A stretch of DNA of 43,951 bases from Methanogenium sp. MK-MG (GTDB taxonomy: Archaea; Halobacteriota; Methanomicrobia; Methanomicrobiales; Methanomicrobiaceae). Shown here piece by piece: positions 40,375-43,951 of this stretch. The DNA lies in the NCBI RefSeq assembly GCF_009914725.1, contig NZ_JAAAWJ010000013.1, positions 1 to 43,951 of the forward strand, read 5' to 3'. Below the pieces are notes generated by a model, which saw nothing but the letters and a program-made list of their open reading frames with translations, did not search any database and was not told where the DNA came from. The position numbers and the translations under genes were made by a program. Position 1 is the stretch's first letter, and every line of letters begins with the position of its first letter.

Positions 40375-43300
40375 TTAAATAATATGTATATATCCTGTTT
40401 TGGACTCAAAGTCTATTCCCTCTGCATTGATCACCCTCAGGGTTACTGAGTATGTGCCTGGTTTTGTATAGGTATGTGTCGGGTTCTGTTCGTATGAGCT
40501 TGCCCCGCCTCCGAAGTACCATGTCCATGAAGTGGGAACGCCCTGGCTTTGATCGGTAAATGTCACCTGCATCGGTGCCGGTCCTGTGACACTGTCTGCA
40601 CTGAACGCGGCTACCGGTTTAGCGGGTTCTGCCGGTTCATCCGCAGCTGTTACGGATATGTAGCCTGTCTTTGTCTCGGTATCCGTTCCGTCAGCATTCG
40701 TGACTTCCAGGCTGACGGCGTATGTGCCCGGTTCTGTATAGACATGCCGGGGATTTTCTTCTGCTGCTGTTGTTCCGTCACCAAAGTTCCACGACCATGA
40801 ATCCGGGCTGTCTGAACTTTCATCCGTGAATGTAACTTCCAGCGGCACAGTGCCTGATACCACATCTGCACTGAAGGCTGCCACCGGCGGGTTTGTAACC
40901 GGGGCGGTGCTGCCTTCATCGGTTACAGTAATGAATCCTGTTTTGGACTCAAAGTCTATCCCCTCTGCATTGATCACCCTCAGGGTTACTGAGTATGTGC
41001 CTGGTTCTGTATAGGTATGTGTCGGGTTCTGTTCGTATGAGCTTGCCCCGCCTCCGAAGTACCATGTCCATGAAGTGGGAACGCCCTGGCTTTGATCGGT
41101 AAATGTCACCTGCATCGGTGCCGGTCCTGTGACACTGTCTGCACTGAACGCGGCTACCGGTTTAGCGGGTTCTGCCGGTTCATCCGCAGCTGTTACGGAT
41201 ATGTAGCCTGTCTTTGTCTCGGTATCCGTTCCGTCAGCATTCGTGACTTCCAGGCTGACGGCGTATGTGCCCGGTTCTGTATAGACATGCCGGGGATTTT
41301 CTTCTGCTGCTGTTGTTCCGTCACCAAAGTTCCACGACCATGAATCCGGGCTGTCTGAACTTTCATCCGTGAATGTAACTTCCAGCGGCAGAGTGCCTGA
41401 TACCACATCTGCACTGAAGGCTGCCACCGGCGGGTTCGTAACCGGAGCGGTGCTGCCTTCATCAGTTACAGTAATTAATCCTGTTTTGGACTCAAAGTCT
41501 ATCCCCTCTGCATTGATCACCCTCAGGGTTACCGAGTATGTGCCTGGTTCTGTATAGGTATGTGTCGGGTTCTGTTCGCGTGAGCTTGCCCCGCCTCCGA
41601 AGTACCATGTCCATGAAGTGGGAACGCCCTGGCTTTGATCGGTAAATGTCACCTGCATCGGTGCCGGTCCTGTGACGCTGTCTGCACTGAACGCGGCTAC
41701 CGGTTTAGTGGTTTCTGCCGGCTCATCCGCAGCCGTTACGGATATGTAGCCTGTCTTTGTCTCGGTATCTGCCCCGTCAGCATTCGTGACTTCCAGGCTG
41801 ACAGCGTATATGCCCGGTTCTGTGTAGGTGTGTGTCGGGTTCTGCACATTTGCCTGCCATCCGTCACCAAAGTTCCATGAGTATGATTCCGGGCTGTTAC
41901 TACTTTCATCCGTGAATGTAACTTCCAGCGGCACAGTGCCTGATACCACATCTGCACTGAAGGCTGCCACCGGCGGGTTCGTAACCGGAGCGGTGCTGCC
42001 TTCATCAGTTACAGTAATGAATCCTGATTTGGACTCAAAGTCTATCCCCTCTGCATTGATCACCCTCAGGGTTACCGAGTATGTGCCCGGTTCTGTATAG
42101 GTATGTGTCGGGTTCTGTTCGTATGAGCTTGCCCCGCCCCCGAAGTACCATGTCCATGAAGTGGGAATGCCCTGGCTTTGATCGGTAAATGTCACCTGCA
42201 TCGGTGCCGGTCCTGTGACACTGTCTGCACTGAACGCGGCTACCGGTTTAGCGGGTTCTGCCGGTTCATCCGCAGCTGTTACGGATATGTAGCCTGTCTT
42301 TGTCTCTGTATCTGCCCCGTCAGCATTCGTGACTTCCAGGGTAACGGCGTAAGTGCCCGGTTCTGTGTAGACATGCCGGGGATTTTCTTCTGCTGCTGTT
42401 GTTCCGTCACCAAAGCTCCATGAGTATGATTCCGGGCTGTTTGTAGTGGTATCGGTGAACTGCACGGTAAGGGGTGCCTGACCAGCAGTTACATCCGCCC
42501 AAAAGGCTGCAACCGGCGCTGATGGGTCGGTTGCAGCCTCAGCAGTTACGGTGATGTAGTTGGTTTTCTCTTCGGTATCGGAACCGTCTTCACCAGTTGC
42601 TGTCAGAATCACGCTATAGATTCCCGGCTCTGCATAGGTGTGTGACGGGTTCTTTACTCCGGACCGGGTTCCGTCTCCAAAGGCCCATGACCAGGAGACT
42701 GCATTTGTACTGGTATCAGTAAACTGAACAGACAATGGTGCCTGGCCCTCTGCCGGATTTGCTGTGAATCCCGCTTCAGTAACTGGTGGTGTCGGCATCA
42801 CTTCTCCGGAAGTGAGGAATGAATATTCATGGCTTCCGGCTGCTGTTGTGATGATGATGGCTGATTTATCTGCTGACAGGTGCCATCCGGTGTATGGCAC
42901 GCCATCCTTCAGGACCTGCCCAATATCGGTGTTTAACTGGGATAGCGAGACCTGACCTGCTGAAGCTCCGTCAACCACAAGGGCGACTGAGTTCCCTTCT
43001 TTATTCAGTGAAACGCTCTCGGTTCCGGTGCTCTTGATGAGAGCTGCACCATTTTTGTTAAGATATGTCCCTTTGGTGAGTGTGTAGCTGTAGTCCTGGG
43101 CTGATGCAGGAGTTCTGATGAATGCTGTCTCAGCATCTGTTGAGAATGCTCCAAAGCTGCTGCTGCCATCTCCCGAATAGATGACATCGGTATTGTCTGT
43201 TGCGCTGACTCGTATGGCATTCCCGTTTCCGCTGACAGGTATTTCCTCAGTATTTTTCTTATCTTCGTTCAGGTAGTTCGATGTGAGAACGGTAATGCGG

Positions 43301-43951
43301 TACAGATCTTTTTCCGGGCCGTCCTTCAGGTATACAATGGGTGAATAGACTTCGGATTCAGTGCCATAGCCGGCGATTCTCCCCGCATGTTTCGTTACGA
43401 TAACTTCCGATGCCGGTGCGGAATAGATGTTTAAACTGACCCTGTCTCCATATGGATTTGTGGTGTCCCATGTCAGAGAGTTTGTTGTAATGCCGGTCCT
43501 GGTTTCGCTCTTATACGGGAGTGATAACCAGTCGTATGCCGTTGTGTCAATCCTGAGATCTCCTTTTACATGGCCGATCACGCCTGACCCGGTTGGTGTG
43601 ATGCTGAGACTGGTCGGGCGGAAAACGTTCCGGTATGTCCATTCCTCTGTTCCATCAAAACGGTCGAAGATTACGAAATAATCATCCTCGGGATACATAA
43701 TCGTCCGGCTGTAGTCTATCGGTGATGAGAGACTGTCGGAGTCTGACCATGAACTGCCAATCACATCAGTGATCGTTTCTGACGCAGTAATTCCATCCAT
43801 CCACGGAGACTGAATCACCGTATCCACGGTAACAGGCGTATCAAGGCCGGCAGCATCCCCTTTGTATACCCCTCTTGCCTGGCTGTCCGCCCAAAACGAT
43901 GTTGCAAACGGTGTCTGCGGGTCTTCGATTTCAATAGTGTTGTGGTGGACG
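40375..43951 (-). CDS. large surface protein: heparinase II/III-like region followed by nine PKD domains (5' partial)
   Basis: The frame is open through the right window edge, so the start is outside; GTG 43827 is internal. The N-terminal part seen begins VHHNTIEIEDPQTPFA, and continues with a beta-sandwich region resembling the C-terminal domain of heparinase II/III-type lyases (YPEDDYFVIFDRFDG). Then come nine PKD domains of about 90 residues; their core is WxFGDG...NPxHxYxEPGxYxVxLxV. PKD domains 3 to 9 alternate between two types, and type B has YFGGGASS in place of FGDG. The chain stops abruptly after FESKTGYIHII, with no C-terminal anchor, so the last domain is followed by a stop at an unusual place. 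Methanogen PKD proteins are secreted or surface-layer associated; a polysaccharide role is inference. Confidence 0.85.
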   Translation of the reverse strand, partial: VHHNTIEIEDPQTPFATSFWADSQARGVYKGDAAGLDTPVTVDTVIQSPWMDGITASETITDVIGSSWSDSDSLSSPIDYSRTIMYPEDDYFVIFDRFDGTEEWTYRNVFRPTSLSITPTGSGVIGHVKGDLRIDTTAYDWLSLPYKSETRTGITTNSLTWDTTNPYGDRVSLNIYSAPASEVIVTKHAGRIAGYGTESEVYSPIVYLKDGPEKDLYRITVLTSNYLNEDKKNTEEIPVSGNGNAIRVSATDNTDVIYSGDGSSSFGAFSTDAETAFIRTPASAQDYSYTLTKGTYLNKNGAALIKSTGTESVSLNKEGNSVALVVDGASAGQVSLSQLNTDIGQVLKDGVPYTGWHLSADKSAIIITTAAGSHEYSFLTSGEVMPTPPVTEAGFTANPAEGQAPLSVQFTDTSTNAVSWSWAFGDGTRSGVKNPSHTYAEPGIYSVILTATGEDGSDTEEKTNYITVTAEAATDPSAPVAAFWADVTAGQAPLTVQFTDTTTNSPESYSWSFGDGTTAAEENPRHVYTEPGTYAVTLEVTNADGADTETKTGYISVTAADEPAEPAKPVAAFSADSVTGPAPMQVTFTDQSQGIPTSWTWYFGGGASSYEQNPTHTYTEPGTYSVTLRVINAEGIDFESKSGFITVTDEGSTAPVTNPPVAAFSADVVSGTVPLEVTFTDESSNSPESYSWNFGDGWQANVQNPTHTYTEPGIYAVSLEVTNADGADTETKTGYISVTAADEPAETTKPVAAFSADSVTGPAPMQVTFTDQSQGVPTSWTWYFGGGASSREQNPTHTYTEPGTYSVTLRVINAEGIDFESKTGLITVTDEGSTAPVTNPPVAAFSADVVSGTLPLEVTFTDESSDSPDSWSWNFGDGTTAAEENPRHVYTEPGTYAVSLEVTNADGTDTETKTGYISVTAADEPAEPAKPVAAFSADSVTGPAPMQVTFTDQSQGVPTSWTWYFGGGASSYEQNPTHTYTEPGTYSVTLRVINAEGIDFESKTGFITVTDEGSTAPVTNPPVAAFSADVVSGTVPLEVTFTDESSDSPDSWSWNFGDGTTAAEENPRHVYTEPGTYAVSLEVTNADGTDTETKTGYISVTAADEPAEPAKPVAAFSADSVTGPAPMQVTFTDQSQGVPTSWTWYFGGGASSYEQNPTHTYTKPGTYSVTLRVINAEGIDFESKTGYIHII
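40394..42565 (-). repeat. 543-bp tandem repeats encoding PKD domain pairs
   Basis: The same string (CCTGTTTTGGACTC) begins at 40394, 40937 and 41480, and as CCTGATTTGGACTC at 42023, giving exact 543-nt spacing. Each unit codes for one type B and one type A PKD domain (181 residues). Units 1 and 2 are nearly identical over at least 250 bases; unit 4 diverges in its last half. This indicates recent duplication or ongoing gene conversion. Confidence 0.9.

Noticed and set aside
40549-42423. Repeated plus-strand frames with many cysteines
   Set aside because: They are antisense shadows of the 543-bp PKD repeats, so they recur at exactly the repeat spacing.
1-43951. CRISPR array
   Set aside because: No run of short repeats with regular unique spacers was seen; the only regular repeats are coding PKD units.

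Overview
The window looks like chromosomal DNA of a euryarchaeal methanogen, probably of the Methanomicrobiales type. The reasons are archaeal MCM helicase, two replication factor C small subunits, an RPA-family protein, NMD3, a Taw2-type wyosine enzyme, the archaeal CoA pathway (pantoate kinase and 4-phosphopantoate--beta-alanine ligase), an MptD-type dihydroneopterin aldolase, an archaeal type IV pilin, and a surface protein with many PKD domains. The species assignment is inference; no rRNA is present.

Layout. Positions 1-16.9 kb are compact, GC-rich core genome. First come a CitG-like protein (cut by the window edge) and a DUF447 protein, followed by a decayed copy of the DUF447 3' end. 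A pilin, a small Lrp-type regulator operon, ThiD and a PurM-superfamily protein follow. Next is a long minus-strand series in which many genes overlap by 4-20 nt: MCM/RfcS, MptD/TatD-like, DUF424, NMD3, Taw2, CoaBC, pantoate kinase, phosphopantothenate synthetase and RfcS2. Three consecutive CoA genes there cover pantoate to 4'-phosphopantetheine.

Positions 17.0-20.6 kb hold two tandem AMP-forming acyl-CoA synthetases. The second carries an N-terminal ribbon-helix-helix (RHH, CopG-type) DNA-binding domain. Its promoter contains a perfect 17-bp palindrome and further copies of the same motif on both sides of a TATA-like element. This resembles the logic of PutA, where an RHH domain and a metabolic enzyme share one chain and the protein controls its own promoter. 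It is the strongest candidate here for an undescribed system.

A tRNA-Leu(CAG) at 20.8 kb marks the start of an AT-rich defence island (about 20.9-38.3 kb). It holds an AIPR-type abortive-infection protein, a possible transposase remnant, and a type 4-like BREX operon: an unknown 710-residue protein with an apparent AUU start, BrxP (PAPS-reductase-like with an added ferredoxin-like cluster region), BrxC-type ATPase, PglZ, a short BrxL, and a tiny zinc-ribbon protein translationally coupled to BrxL. No DNA methyltransferase is present. An HNH endonuclease and a convergent uracil-DNA-glycosylase-like protein follow, then about 1.5 kb of broken gene fragments.

The right end holds a small membrane-anchored protein and the 3' part of a large secreted-type protein: a heparinase II/III-like region followed by nine PKD domains, encoded largely by near-identical 543-bp DNA repeats.
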